64,000 nt of DNA from Pampus argenteus (GCA_036937835.1 CM072863.1:22163501-22227500), one strand, 5' to 3'; counted from the first letter of the stretch, positions 21,443 to 34,700 are shown. Notes: generated from the letters alone by a model not told the origin. Program-made: numbers and translations.

Positions 21443-22627
21443 TCAGCTGCTCGAGGGCCTCCCTTTCGCCAAGTCTCTGGTCCCCTCTTCCCTTCCTGTC
21501 TCCTTGACGTCTGTTGACAGCAGGGGAGCGAGAGGCGGGGGACAGGGAGGCTCGGGACAGGTGCGCGTCCCTCCTTCTGCTGTTTCCCTGTTGAGGCGGC
21601 GACGCCGGCCTCTTCTCCGTCTCCTTCCTTTTGTCCTTACTGGACCGGGGAAGGGCGCCGAAGGGCCGGCAACCCGGATCACCTGCCCGACCTCCCTTAC
21701 TGGACACTCGCGGCGGAAGTGTCCGGGCCGCCTGCACCTCCAGCACTCCTGTCCTGCCGCCCGAGGGACCTTCCGTGGGCCAGGAGCAGCGCACCCAGCG
21801 GCAGGACCCTGTGGCGGGAGAGAAGGAGCAGGAGAAGGAGAAGGGATGTTAGTGCGGGGCGGGGGCGTGGGTGGAGCCAGTGTGTGTCGCTGGGGAACGG
21901 GAGCAGGTCTTCTCCGGGGCGCAGGCACGGGACAGGCGGGAGCGGATGGCTGACCCTCCTGCGCCCGGGCTCTGGAGACGACGGCTAGGTGGTCCTCCGC
22001 CAGGGTGATGGCCGCGGCCAGGTCCGCCGGGCGGTGGCCACGCACCCAGTCCGATGTCGCCGCCGGGAGCCCCTCCAAGAACTGCTCCGCCACGATCTGC
22101 CCCATCAGCTGTTCCTCGCCGGCGGAGTCCCCCGGTTGCAGCCATCGCGTCGCCGCATCTTTCAGCTGCCGGGCGAAGATGAACGGCCGATCCGCGGGCC
22201 CCAGCCTGGCTCCCCGAAACCGGCGGCGGTGGTCCTCCGCCGTGGAGCTCATCCGATCCGGAATGGCTCCCTTGATGTCCCCGTACCGATCCCGGGAGGG
22301 CCCCGGCAGTCCGAGCGCTGCCGTCTGGGCATCCCCCGACAGCAGGGGGAGCAGCCGCACGGCCCACTCCGTTGCCTCGAACGTTTCCAGGTATGACTGG
22401 GCATCATCGCTCCCAGTCATCCTGGGCAGGGCCATGCCGGAGAGCGAGGGACCCGGCGACGTTGTCCCCTCCCGGACCAACATCGCCTCCAGCAGTTGCG
22501 TCTGCCTCTCCCTCTGCTGCTGTAGCGCCGCGAGCTGTTCCCTGGTGAGCACGGCCTGGTCCCGCCACACCGCGGCGACCTCCGCCACCATCTGGGCCAG
22601 CGCCGTCACTTGCTGCGGCTCCGCCAT
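21443..22627 (-). CDS. Gag polyprotein of element C, intact frame
   Basis: An uninterrupted frame of 394 codons from ATG at 22627 (MAEPQQVTALAQ); an upstream in-frame ATG at 22648 overlaps the primer-binding site and is less likely. The N-terminal part is a helical capsid-like region (MTGSDDAQSYLETFE, AAEQFLEG-type, and WVRGHRPADLAAAITLAEDH). A Pro-rich linker follows, then one CCHC zinc knuckle, CWRCRRPGHFRREC, and a basic KGRRRRRGRRRR tract. The product would be a structural retroelement capsid/nucleocapsid protein. With pol deleted it could move only if another element supplies enzymes. Composition is GC-rich compared with its surroundings. Confidence 0.8.
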   Translation of the reverse strand: MAEPQQVTALAQMVAEVAAVWRDQAVLTREQLAALQQQRERQTQLLEAMLVREGTTSPGPSLSGMALPRMTGSDDAQSYLETFEATEWAVRLLPLLSGDAQTAALGLPGPSRDRYGDIKGAIPDRMSSTAEDHRRRFRGARLGPADRPFIFARQLKDAATRWLQPGDSAGEEQLMGQIVAEQFLEGLPAATSDWVRGHRPADLAAAITLAEDHLAVVSRARAQEGQPSAPACPVPAPRRRPAPVPQRHTLAPPTPPPRTNIPSPSPAPSLPPQGPAAGCAAPGPRKVPRAAGQECWRCRRPGHFRRECPVREVGQVIRVAGPSAPFPGPVRTKGRRRRRGRRRRLNRETAEGGTRTCPEPPCPPPLAPLLSTDVKETGREEGTRDLAKGRPSSS

Positions 22628-22660
22628 TACCTCCGTGCTGAGCCACATTGGGCGCCAAAA

Positions 22661-22999
22661 TGTGACAGTTTCTCTGTCTCGTGGGTACTATCAGCACAGA
22701 GTAGACGGACCACAGCTTGTTGACAGTTTAGACGCTTTATTTAATACATACAAATCATCAACACGGCAGCCGATCGCAGGCGTTTTGCTGCCGTCTGCAG
22801 TGTGTCTTTGTCTGTGTTTTTGCCCGTGTGTCCGTGGCCGTGCTTCACCCCCTTCTCTGGTCCAGCACGCCACTATATCGGGAGGTGAGAGTGATCAACC
22901 ACCTGGGAACCGGTGTGGCAATCACTCTCACCTGGCGCTGCTCTCCCGCGCCCTCCCCACACCTCTCTCCCGCAGCTGATGCACCACGCCCCCTCCACA
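22661..22999 (-). repeat. 5' LTR of element C
   Basis: 339 bp, with the same ends as the 3' LTR and about 7 extra bases (agtgtgt region near 22798). Followed on the minus strand by the primer-binding-site-like TGGCGCCCAATGTGGCTC. Confidence 0.9.
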
Positions 23000-23281
23000 G
23001 CAACACATCAGCGGCCGAAACCCTGAAACGCCAGCCTCCGCCGGAGATCAAAGTCCCCGCCCGGAGTTTACCCCGAAAACAAAAAAGGCAAAATAACAAA
23101 AGAGCACCCGATGGAAAGGCGGGATGTAACCCAACCCAGCTGGGTACTCACCTGTATTGTCCAGAGAAGCTGTCAATGACGTCACGCAGACTGCAGGTAC
23201 ACAGACACACAAACACCGATACGTAACGCAAAACAAAAACTAAATCACAAACAAACAACACCGGTACAACTGCGGGAATAG

Positions 23282-23299
23282 ATCCCGGACGAGCCCCCA
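23282..23299 (-). other. primer-binding site of element A
   Basis: The minus strand reads TGGGGGCTCGTCCGGGAT, complementary to the 3' end of tRNA-Pro as in many retroelements. It is identical to the site in the complete element at 44724-44741. Confidence 0.85.
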
Positions 23300-23303
23300 A
23301 AAT

Positions 23304-23551
23304 TGTTTTACGGCCTGACAGGGCAAGACTTAGTCTAGGGGAATTCAGGGAAGTAACAATTAAAGAAAAGACCCAAAAACAAAGGGGATTAACAAAAGAC
23401 TGACTGCAAGTGCAGGGATTTATTCAAAAACACAAGTTCGACAACGTAAAGTAAAGGCTTCCTCTAACGTCACCATGAGAGCCAGGAACGATCACACACA
23501 ATGAGCCACTCTCTCCAGGAACACACCACCACGCACCACTCGCTCGCCACA
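23304..23551 (-). repeat. 5' LTR of element A
   Basis: About 248 bp with TG...CA ends; on the minus strand it starts TGTGGCGAGCG and ends CGTAAAACA. It contains GAATAAATCCC as polyadenylation signal. The upper edge meets the array unit atgaaagaacatgaagtg directly. No second copy is present, so the LTR is defined by its ends and its position next to the primer-binding site. Confidence 0.7.
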
Positions 23552-23661
23552 ATGAAAGAACATGAAGTGAACAAAAAGTAAAAACAAAGGAAACTTAACA
23601 CAAACTAAATGAGGTACAAAACAAAACAAAATAAAAACATGAAGTGAACACAAAGCAAAAG

Positions 23662-24212
23662 TGTGACAGACTCACGAGGGGGACCCAAGAGCGAGTAGTG
23701 GAAAGTTGAATTTTATTGGGGGGAAAAGGAATAAGGGGTCTTGGCTCGGGGAGAGGGACACGGGACTGGTCGGCGTGGGAGGCGGCATGGGAGGCTTGGA
23801 GCTGGAGGGTGGCTGGGAGAGTGGAAGGCAGGGGTGGCTGGAAAACTGGAAGGCAGAGACAAGAAAGGAGGGTTGGTTAACTGATCAAAAAAACAAGGTA
23901 GCCGTTCTATATAGGTACCGCTGAGGAGCCGAAGTTCGCACCACGGAGGGTTGACAACAATCTGGCAAGGAGTGGTGGAAAAGCCAGTGCTGATATACTG
24001 CAGAGGGGATGGGCTGATGGATGGCAGGTGTGGAGGCTGAGGGAGTTGATGATCTGATGGCAGGCAAGTGTGGAGGAATCCAGGAGCTGAGAGTGAGTGA
24101 CAAGGTGGCCACGCCCACGCCAGCACACAGACAAACAAACACAGGGAGAGACAGGGAAGCACAAGGGAGAAGGGGGAAGACAAAAGAGCGAGGTACAGCC
24201 ACAGGTGTGACA
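23662..24212 (-). mobile_element. solo LTR inside the array, 5-bp TSD
   Basis: 551 bp with TG...CA ends, flanked by aaaag on both sides (23657-23661 and 24213-24217). Removing it and one aaaag restores the normal array word cacaaagcaaaaggatac. On the minus strand it has a TATATA-like box (CCTATATAGAAC, about 23908-23920) upstream of AATAAAATTC near its end, so the promoter direction is minus. It is unlike the LTRs of the other elements here. Confidence 0.9.
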
Positions 24213-24782
24213 AAAAGGATACATAAAACAATGAAAGAAAATGAATGAACAAAAAGTTGAAAAGACATGATACCTACCTCAACCTAAAGGGGACAGAAAA
24301 TAAAACAAAGCAAATACAAAATCAAAGAACATGATTTGAACATTAAGTACAAAGCAAAATAATACATGAAACAATCAAAATGAGGGACAGAATAAAGCAA
24401 AACAAATCTACAATGAAAGAACATGAAGTGAACAAAAAGTAAAAACAAAGGAAACTTAACACAAACTAAATGAGGTTCAAAACAAAACTAAATCAAAGAA
24501 CATGAAGTGAACACAAAACACAAAGCAAAAGGATACATGAAACAATAAAAGAAAATGAATGAACAGAAAGTGAAGAAGAAATGATACCTACCTCAACCTA
24601 AAAGGGGACAGAAAATAAAACAAAGCAAATACAAAATGAAAGAACGTGATGTGAACATTAAGCACAAAGCAAAATAATACATGAAAGAATCAAAATGAAG
24701 GACAGAATGAAGCAAGACAAATTTACGATGAAAGAAAATGAATGAAAAAAAATGAAAAAGAAATGACGCCTACCTCAACCTA

Positions 24783-25200
24783 AAGGGGACACAAAGTAAA
24801 AACAAAATTCAAGCAAAGTGTGTAAGAAAGTTCAAACTTATTGTCTCCAGTCCTATGATCTCTCTACAAAACTAAAGGAAGACAAGAGGAAACAGAGGTT
24901 AAACATGTAAGAAACGAGGAGAACACTTGGAACATTTATCACCACATCAATTCTGAAATTAAAAGTATATCCAAAAAGTTGAAATAACACTGTTCAAACT
25001 TTATAGTGCACATCACACTGACTCCTCTCTCCTGTTTCTGAAAGAAAAAACAAAAACAATAGAGATCAGTGTTCAAAGTGTTCAAAAACCAGATCAAGAG
25101 ATAAATGTCATCAGATGAAATATGAGCACATCAAAAGTTTACTTGTACCTGAATTTAAAATGACTGATTAATATTGTCTCCAGAGGACCTAAAAGGGGAC
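24783..25200. repeat. embedded non-satellite segment, copy 1
   Basis: A segment of about 410 bp between acctaaaggggacacaaagt and gtctccagaggacctaaaag. It contains attgtctccagtcctatgat, ttatcaccacatcaattctg and cacactgactcctctctcct. On the minus strand it shows exon-like pieces with pyrimidine-rich tracts ending in AG and GTACAAGT-type donors. It recurs three more times in the array. Confidence 0.8.
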
Positions 25201-27313
25201 AGAAAAAAAAAAAATCAAATACAAAATCAAAGAACATGATTTGAACATTAAGTACAAAGCAAAATAATACATGAAACAATCAAAATGAGGGACAGAATAA
25301 AGCAAAACAAATCTACAATGAAAGAACATGAAGTGAACAAAAACTAAAAACAAAGGAAACTTAACACAAACTAAATGAGGTACAAAACAAAACTAAATCA
25401 AAGAACATGAAGTGAACATAAAACACAAAGCAAAAGGATACATGAAACAATGAAAGAAAATGAATGAACAAAAATGTAGAAGAAACGACACCTACCTCAA
25501 CCTAAAGGGGACAGAAAATAAAACAAAACAAATACAAAATCAAAGAACATGAAGTGAACACAAAACACAAAGCAAAAGGATACATGAGACAATGAAAGAA
25601 AATGAATGAGTAAAAAGTTGAAAAGACATGATACCTACCTCAACCTAAAGGGGACAGAAAATAAAACAAGCAGATACAAAATCAAAGAACATGATTTGAA
25701 CATTAAGTACAAAGCCAAATAATACATGAAACAATCAAAATGAGGTACAGAATGAAGCAAAACAAATCTACAATGAAAGAACATGAAGTGAACAAAAAGT
25801 AAAAACAAAGGAAGCTTAACACAAACTAAATGAGGTACAAAACAAAACAAAATGAAAGAACATGAAGTGAAGACAAAACACAGAGCAAAAGGAAAAATTA
25901 AACAATGAAAGAAAATGAATGAACAAAAAGTAGAAGAAATGATACCTACCTCAACCTAAAGGGGACAGAAAATAAAACAAAACAAAGACAAAATCAAAGA
26001 GCATGAAGTGAACACAAAACACAAAGCAAAAGGATACATGAAACAATGAAAGAAAATGAATGAACAGAAAGTGCAGAAGAAATGACACCTACTTAAACCT
26101 AAAGGGGACAGAAAATAAAACAAAGCAAATACAAAATCAAAGAACATGATTTGAACATTAAGTATGAAGCAAAATAATACATGAAACAATCAAAATAAGG
26201 GACAGAATAAAGCAAAACAAATCTACAATAAAAGAACATGAAGTGAACAAAAAGTAAAAACAAAGGTAACTTAACACAAACTGAATGAGGTTCAAAACAA
26301 AATGAAATCAAAGAACATGACGTGAACACAAAACACAAAGCAATGAAAGAAAATGAATGAACAAAAATGTAGAAGAAATGACACCTACCTCAACCTAAAG
26401 GGGACAGAAAATGAAACAAAACAAAGACAAAATCAAAGAACATGAAGTGAACACAAAACACTAAGCAAAAGGAAACATGAAACAATGAAAGAAAATGAAT
26501 GATCAAAAATGTAGAAGAAATGACACCTACCTCAACCTAAAGGGGACAGAAAACAAAACAAAAAAAAACAAAGACAAACTCAAAGAACATGAAGTAAACA
26601 CAAAACACAAAGAAAAAGGATACATGAAACAATGAAAGAAAATGAATGAACAAAAAGTTGAAAAGACATGATACCTACCTCAACCTAAAGGGGACAGAAA
26701 ATAAAACAAGGCAAATACAAAATAAAAGAACATGATTTGAACATTAAGTACAAAGCCAAATAATACATGAAACAATCAAAATGAGGAACAGAATGAAGCA
26801 AAACAAATCTACAATGAAAGAACATGAAGTGAACAAAAAGTAAAAACAAAGGAAACTTAACACAAACTAAATGAGGTACAAAACTAAATCAAAGAACATG
26901 AAGTAAACACAAAACACAAAGCAAAAGGATACATGAAACAATGAAAGACAATTAATGAACAGAAAGTGCAGAAAAAATGACACCTACCTCAACCTAAAGG
27001 GGACAGAAAATAAAACAAAACAAAGACAAAATCAAAGAACATGAAGTGAACACAAAACACAAAGCAAAAGGATACATGAAACAATGAAAGAAAATGAATG
27101 AGCAAAAAGTTGAAAAGGCATGATACCTACCTCAACCTAAAGGGGACAGAAAATAAAACAAAGCAAATACAAAATAAAAGAACATGATTTGAACATTAAG
27201 TATAAAGCAAAATAATACATGAAACAATCAAAAAGAAGGACAGAATGAAGCAAGACAAATCTACGATTAAAGAAAATGAATGAAAAAAAAGTGAAAAAGA
27301 AATGACGCCTACC

Positions 27314-27724
27314 TCAACCTAAAGGGGGCACAAAGTAAAACAAACTTCAAGCAAAGCGTGTAAGAAAGTTCAAACTTATTGTCTCCAGTGCTCTGATCTC
27401 TCAACAAAACTAAAGGAAGACAAGAGGAAACAGAGGTTAAACATGCCAGAAACGAGGAGAACACTTGGAACATTTATCACCACATCAATTCTGAAATTAA
27501 AAGTATATCCAAAAAGTTAAAATAACACTGTTTAAACTTTATACTGCACATCACACTGACTCATCTCTCCTGTTTCTGAAAGAAAAAACAAAAACAATAG
27601 AGATCAGTGTTCAAAAACCAGATCAAGAGATAAATGTGATCAGATGAAATATGAGCACATCAAAAGTTTACTTGTACCTGAATTTAAAATGACTGATTAT
27701 TATTGTCTCCAGAGGACCTAAAAG
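27314..27724. repeat. embedded non-satellite segment, copy 2
   Basis: Near-identical to the segment at 24783-25200 (same order of words, a few substitutions, and a shorter caaagtgttc portion). Confidence 0.8.
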
Positions 27725-28363
27725 GGGACAGAAAAAAAAACAAAGACAAAGACAAAATCAAAGAACATGATCTGAACATTAAGTATAAATCAAAATAATA
27801 CATGAAACAATCAAAATAAGGGACAGAATAAAGGAAAACAAATCTACAATGAAAGAACATGAAGTGAACAAAAAGTCAAAACAAAGGAAATTTAACACAA
27901 ACTAAATGAGGTACAAAACAAAACAAAATGAAAGAACATGAAGTGAACACAAAACACAAAGCAAAAGGATACATGAAACAATGAAAGAAAATGAATGAAC
28001 AAAAATGAAAAGAAACAAAACCTACCTCAACCTAAAGGGGACAGAAAATAAAACAAAACAAATCAAAGACAAAATCAAAGAACATGAAGTGAACACAAAA
28101 CACAAAGCAAAAGGATACATGAAACAATGAAAGAAAATGAATGAACAAAAAGTTGAAAAGACATGATACCTACCTCAACCTAAAGGGGACAGAAAATAAA
28201 ACAAAGCAAATACAAAATAAAAGAACATGATTTGAACATTAAGTGTAAAGCAAAATAATACATGAAACAATCAAAATGAAGGAGAGAATGAAGCAAGAAA
28301 AATCTACGATGAGAAGAAAATGAATGAAAAAAAAGTGAAAAAGAAATGATGCCTACCTCAACC

Positions 28364-28776
28364 TAAAGGGGACACAAAGTAAAACAAATTTCAAGCAAAG
28401 TGTGTAAGTTAGAAAGTTCAAACTTATTGTCTCCAGTCCTCTGATCTCTCTACAAAACTAAAGGAAGACAAGAGGAAACAGAGGTTAAACATTTCAGAAA
28501 CGAAGAGAACACTTGGAACATTTATCACCACATCAATTCTGAAATTAAAAGTATATCCAAAAAGTTAAAATAACACTGTTCAAACTTTATACTGCACATC
28601 ACACTGACTCCTCTCTCCTGTTTCTGAAAGAAAAAACAAAAACAATAGAGATCAGTGTTCAAAAACCAGATCAAGAGATAAATGTGATCAGATGAAATAT
28701 GAGCACATCAAAAGTTTACTTGTACCTGAATTTAAAATGACTGATTATTATTGTCTCCAGAGGACCTAAAAGGGGA
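28364..28776. repeat. embedded non-satellite segment, copy 3
   Basis: Third copy. It shares an extra gtgtaagttagaaagttca with the copy at 37234, so these two are the more closely related pair. Confidence 0.8.
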
Positions 28777-31765
28777 CAGAAAAAAAAAAATCAAATACAA
28801 AATCAAAGAACATGAAGTGAACACAAAACACAAAGCAGAAGGATACATGAAACAATGAAAGAAAATGAATGAACAAAAAGTAGAAGAAGAAATGACACCT
28901 ACCTCAACCTAAAGGGGACAGAAAATAAAACAAAACAAAGACAAAATCAAAGAACATGATTTGAACATTAAGTACAAAGCCAAATAATACATGAAACAAT
29001 CAAAATGAGGGACAGAATGAAGCAAAACAAATCTACAATGAAAGAACATGAAGTGAACACAAAACACAAAGCAAAAGGATACATGAAACAATGAAAGAAA
29101 CTGAATGAACAAAAATGTAGAAGAAACAACACCTACCTCAACATAAAGGGGACAGAAAATAAAACAAAACAAAGACAAAATCAAAGAACATGAAGTGAAT
29201 ACAAAACACAAAGCAAAAGGATACATGAAACAATGAAAGAAAATTAATGAACAAAAATGTAGAAGTAACGACACCTACCTCAACCTAAAGGGGACAGAAA
29301 ATAAAACAAAACAAATCTACAATGAAAGAACATGAAGTGAACAGAAAGCAAAAGGATACATGAAACAATGAAAGAAAATGAATGAACAAAAATGTAGAAC
29401 AAACAACACCTACCTCAACCTAAAGAGGACAGAAAATAAAACAAAACAAAGACAAAATCAAAGAACATGAAGTGAACACAAAACACAAAGCAAAAGGATA
29501 CATGAAACAATAAAAGAAAGAAAAATGAACAAAAAGTAGAAGAAGAAATGACACCTACCTCAACCTAAAGGGGACAGAAAATAAAACAAAACAAAGACAA
29601 AATCAAAGAACATGATTTGAACATTAAGTACATAGCCAATTAATATATGAAACAATCAAAATGAGGGACAGAAAATAAAACAAAACAAAGACAAAATCAA
29701 AGAACATGAAGTGAACACAAAACACAAAGCAAAAGGATACATGACACAATGAAAGAAAATGAATGAACAAACATGTAGAAGAAACAACACCTACCTCAAC
29801 CTAAGGGGGACAGAAAATAAAACAAAACAAAGACAAAATAAAAAAACATGAAGTGAACACAAAACACAAAGCAAAAGGATACATGAAACAATGAAAGAAA
29901 ATGAATGAACAAAAATATAGAAGAAACGACACCTACCTCAACCTAAAGGGGACAGAAAATAAAACAAAACAAAGACAAAATCAAAGAACATGAAGTGAAC
30001 ACAAAACACAAAGCAAAAGGATACATGAAACAATGAAAGAAAATGAATGAACAAAAATGTAGAAGAAACAACACCTACCTCAACATAAAGGCGACAAAAA
30101 ATAAAACAAAACAAAGACAAAATCAAAGAACATGAAGTGAATACAAAACACAAAGCAAAAGGATACATGAAACAATGAAAGAAAATTAATGAACAAAAAT
30201 GTAGAAGTAACGACACCTACCTCAACCTAAAGGGGACAGAAAATAAAACAAAACAAAGACAAAATCAAAGAACATGAAGTGAACACAAAACACAAAGCAA
30301 AAGGATACATGGTACAATAAAAGAAAGAAAAATGAACAAAAAGTAGAAGAAGAAATGACACCTACCTCAACCTAAAGGGGACAGAAAATAAAACAAAACA
30401 AAGACAAAATCAAAGAACATGATTTGAACATTAAGTACATAGCCAATTAATATATGAAACAATCAAAATGAGGGACAGAAAATAAAACAAAACAAAGACA
30501 AAATCAAAGAACATGAAGTGAACACAAAACACAAAGCAAAAGGATACATGACACAATGAAAGAAAATGAATGAACAAAAATGTAGAAGAAACAACACCTA
30601 CCTCAACCTAAAGGGGACAGAAAATAAAACAAAACAAAGACAAAATAAAAAAACATGAAGTGAACACAAAACACAAAGCAAAAGGATACATGAAACAATG
30701 AAAGAAAATGAATGAACAAAAATATAGAAGAAACGACACCTACCTCAACCTAAAGGGGACAGAAAATAAAACAAAGACAAAATCAAAGAACATGAAGTGA
30801 ACACAAAACACAAAGCAAAAGGATACATGAAACAATGAAAGAAAATAATGCATGAAACAATCAAAATGAGCGACAGAATGAAGCAAAACAAATCTACAAT
30901 GAAAGAACATGAAGTGAACACAAAACACAAAGCAAAAGGATACATGAAACAATGAAAGAAACTGAATGAACAAAAATGTAGAAGAAACAACACCTACCTC
31001 AACATAAAGGGGACAGAAAATAAAACAAAACAAAGACAAAATCAAAGAACATGAAGTGAATACAAAACACAAAGCAAAAGGATACATGAAACAATGAAAG
31101 AAAATTAATGAACAAAAATGTAGAAGTAACGACACCTACCTCAACCTAAAGGGGACAGAAAATAAAACAAAACAAATCTACAATGAAAGAACATGAAGTG
31201 AACAGAAAGCAAAAGGATACATGAAACAATGAAAGAAAATGAATGAACAAAAATGTAGAAGAAAGAACACCTACCTCAACCTAAAGAGGACAGAAAATAA
31301 AACAAAACAAAGACAAAATCAAAGAACATGAAGTGAACACAAAACACAAAGCAAAAGGATACATGAAGAGATGAAAGGAAATGAATGAACAAAAATGTAG
31401 AAGAAACAACACCTACCTCAACCTAAAGAGGACAGAAAATAAAACAAAACAAAGACAAAATCAAAGAACATGAAGTGAACACAAAACACAAAGCAAAAGG
31501 ATACATGAAACAATAAAAGAAAGAAAAATGAACAAAAAGTATTAGAAGAAATGACACCTACCTCAACCTAAAGGGGACAGAAAATAAAACAAAACAAAGA
31601 CAAAATCAAAGAACATGATTTGAACATTAAGTACATAGCCAAATAATATATGAAACAATCAAAATAAGGGACAGAAAATAAAACAAAACAAAGACAAAAT
31701 CAAAGAACATGAAGTGAACACAAAACACAAAGCAAAAGGATACATGAAACAATGAAAGAAAATGA

Positions 31766-34700
31766 ATGAACAAAAATGAAAAGAAACTAAACCTACCTCA
31801 ACCTAAAGGGGACAGAAAATAAAACAAAACAAAACAAAGACAAAATCAAAGAACATGAAGTGAACACAAAACACAAAGCAAAAGGATACATGAAACAATG
31901 AAAGAAAATGAATGAACAAAAATGTAGAAGAAACGACACCTACCGCAACCTAAAGGGGACAGAAAATAAAACAAAACAAATCTACAATGAAAGAACATGA
32001 AGTGAACACAAAACACAAAGCAAAAGGATACATGAAACAATGAAAGAAAATGAATGAACAAAAATGTAGAAGAAACAACACCTACCTCAACATAAAGGGG
32101 ACAGAAAAAACAAAACAAAGACAAAATCAAAGAACATGAAGTGAACACAAAACACAAAGCAAAAGGATACATGCAACAATGAAAGAAAATGAATGAACAA
32201 AAATGAAAAGAAACAAAACCTACCTCAACTTTAAGGGGACAGAAAATAAAACAAAACAAAACAAAGACAAAATCAAAGAACATGAAGTGAACACAAAGCA
32301 AAAGGATACATGAAACAATGAAAGAAAATGAATGAAAAAAAATGTAGAAGAAACGACACCTACCTCAACCTAAAGGGGACAGAAAATAAAACAAAACAAA
32401 GACAAAATCAAAGAACATGAAGTGAACACAAAACACAAAGCAAAAGGATACATGAAACAATGAAAGAAAATGAATGAACAAAAATGAAAAGAAACTAAAC
32501 CTACCTCAACCTAAAGGGGACAGAAAATAAAACAAAACAAAACAAAGACAAAATCAAAGAACATGAAGTGAACACAAAACACAAAGCAAAAGGATACATG
32601 AAACAATGAAAGAAAATGAATGAACAAAAATGTAGAAGAAACGACACCTACCGCAACCTAAAGGGGACAGAAAATAAAACAAAACAAATCTACAATGAAA
32701 GAACATGAAGTGAACACAAAACACAAAGCAAAAGGATACATGAAACAATGAAAGAAAATGAATGAACAAAAATGTAGAAGAAACAACACCTACCTCAACA
32801 TAAAGGGGACAGAAAAAACAAAACAAAGACAAAATCAAAGAACATGAAGTGAACACAAAACACAAAGCAAAAGGATACATGCAACAATGAAAGAAAATGA
32901 ATGAACAAAAATGAAAAGAAACAAAACCTACCTCAACTTTAAGGGGACAGAAAATAAAACAAAACAAAACAAAGACAAAATCAAAGAACATGAAGTGAAC
33001 ACAAAGCAAAAGGATACATGAAACAATGAAAGAAAATGAATGAAAAAAAATGTAGAAGAAACGACACCTACCTCAACCTAAAGGGGACAGAAAATAAAAC
33101 AAAACAAAGACAAAATCAAAGAACATGAAGTGAACACAAAACACAAAGCAAAAGGATACATGAAACAATGAAAGAAAATGAATGAACAAAAATGAAAAGA
33201 AACTAAACCTACCTCAACCTAAAGGGGACAGAAAATAAAACAAAACAAAACAAAGACAAAATCAAAGAACATGAAGTGAACACAAAACACAAAGCAAAAG
33301 GATACATGAAACAATGAAAGAAAATGAATGAACAAAAATGTAGAAGAAACGACACCTACCTCAACCTAAAGGGGACAGAAAATAAAACAAAACAAAGACA
33401 AAATCAAAGAACATGAAGTGAACACAAAACACAAAGCAAAAGGATACATGAAACAAAGAAAATGAATGAACAACAATGTAGAAGAAACGACACCTACCTC
33501 AACCTAAAGGGGACAGAAAATAAAACAAAACAAATCTACAATGAAAGAACATGAAGTGAACACAAAACACAAAGCAAAAGGATACATGAAACAATGAAAG
33601 AAAATGAATGAACAAAAATGTAGAAGAAACAACACCTACCTCAACATAAAGGGGACAGAAAAAACAAAACAAAGACAAAATCAAAGAACATGAAGTGAAC
33701 ACAAAACACAAAGCAAAAGGATACATGAAACAATGAAAGAAAATGAATGCACAAAAATGTAGAAGAAACAACACCTACCTCAACCTAAAGAGGACAGAAA
33801 ATAAAACAAAACAAAGACAAAATCAAAGAACATGAAGTGAACAGAAAGCAAAAGGATACATGAAACAATGAAAGAAAATGAATGAACAAAAATGTAGAAG
33901 AAACAACACCTACCTCAACATAAAGGGGACAGAAAAAACAAAACAAAGACAAAATCAAAGAACATGAAGTGAACACAAAACACAAAGCAAAAGGATACAT
34001 GAAACAATGAAAGAAAATGAATGCACAAAAATGTAGAAGAAACAACACCTACCTCAACCTAAAGAGGACAGAAAATAAAACAAAACAAAGACAAAATCAA
34101 AGAACATGAAGTGAACACAAAACACAAAGCAAAAGGATACATGAAACAATGAAAGAAAATGAATGCACAAAAATGTAGAAGAAACAACACCTACCTCAAC
34201 CTAAAGAGGACAGAAAATAAAACAAAACAAAGACAAAATCAAAGAACATGAAGTGAACACAAAACACAAAGCAAAAGGATACATGAAACAATGAAAGAAA
34301 ATGAATGAACAAAAATGTAGAAGAAACAACACCTACCTCAACCTAAAGGGGACAGAAAATAAAACAAAACAAAGACAAAATCAAAGAACATGAAGTGAAC
34401 ACAAAACACAAAGCAAAAGGATACATGCAACAATGAAAGAAAATGAATGAACAAAAATGAAAAGAAACAAAACCTACCTCAACTTTAAGGGGACAGAAAA
34501 TAAAACAAAACAAAACAAAGACAAAATCAAAGAACATGAAGTGAACACAAAACACAAAGCAAAAGGATACATGAAACAATGAAAGAAAATGAATGAAAAA
34601 AAATGTAGAAGAAACGACACCTACCTCAACCTAAAGGGGACAGAAAATAAAACAAAACAAAGACAAAATCAAAGAACATGAAGTGAACACAAAACACAAA

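Larger units (their letters stand above)
20761..22999 (-). mobile_element. Ty3/gypsy-type LTR element C, pol mostly deleted, 5-bp TSD
   Basis: Two direct LTRs (20761-21092 and 22661-22999) flank a 1568-bp interior. On the minus strand they begin TGTGGAGG and end CTGTCACA. The target-site duplication gcaac is present on both sides (20756-20760 and 23000-23004), and it lies inside element A. The interior holds a primer-binding-site-like TGGCGCCCAATGTGGCTC, an intact gag frame, a short RT/RNase H connection remnant and a purine-rich stretch next to the 3' LTR. The LTRs differ by only a handful of substitutions and one short indel, so the insertion is fairly recent. Confidence 0.92.
18872..23551 (-). 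mobile_element. Gmr1-like LTR retrotransposon A, 3'-truncated, with nested insertion
   Basis: Read on the minus strand: 5' LTR (23551-23304), primer-binding site (23299-23282), leader, gag N-terminal remnant, protease, integrase, then an abrupt end in array sequence at 18872. It is related to the complete element at 44041-50324: same primer-binding site, and similar gag N terminus, protease and integrase. In that family the integrase precedes RT, so RT and RNase H are lost by 3' truncation and not by internal deletion. A second LTR element (20761-22999) is inserted in its leader. No 3' LTR or target duplication remains. Confidence 0.8.

Noticed and set aside
22005..22979. 324-codon plus-strand frame
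   Set aside because: It is antisense to the GC-rich gag frame of element C and extends into the LTR; no motif.
31846..32301. Long minus-strand open frames in the array (also 32554-33009, 28909-29274, 30740-31135)
   Set aside because: They translate to low-complexity Phe/Leu/Cys/Ser protein from T-rich repeat DNA, and recur only because the repeat period keeps frame.
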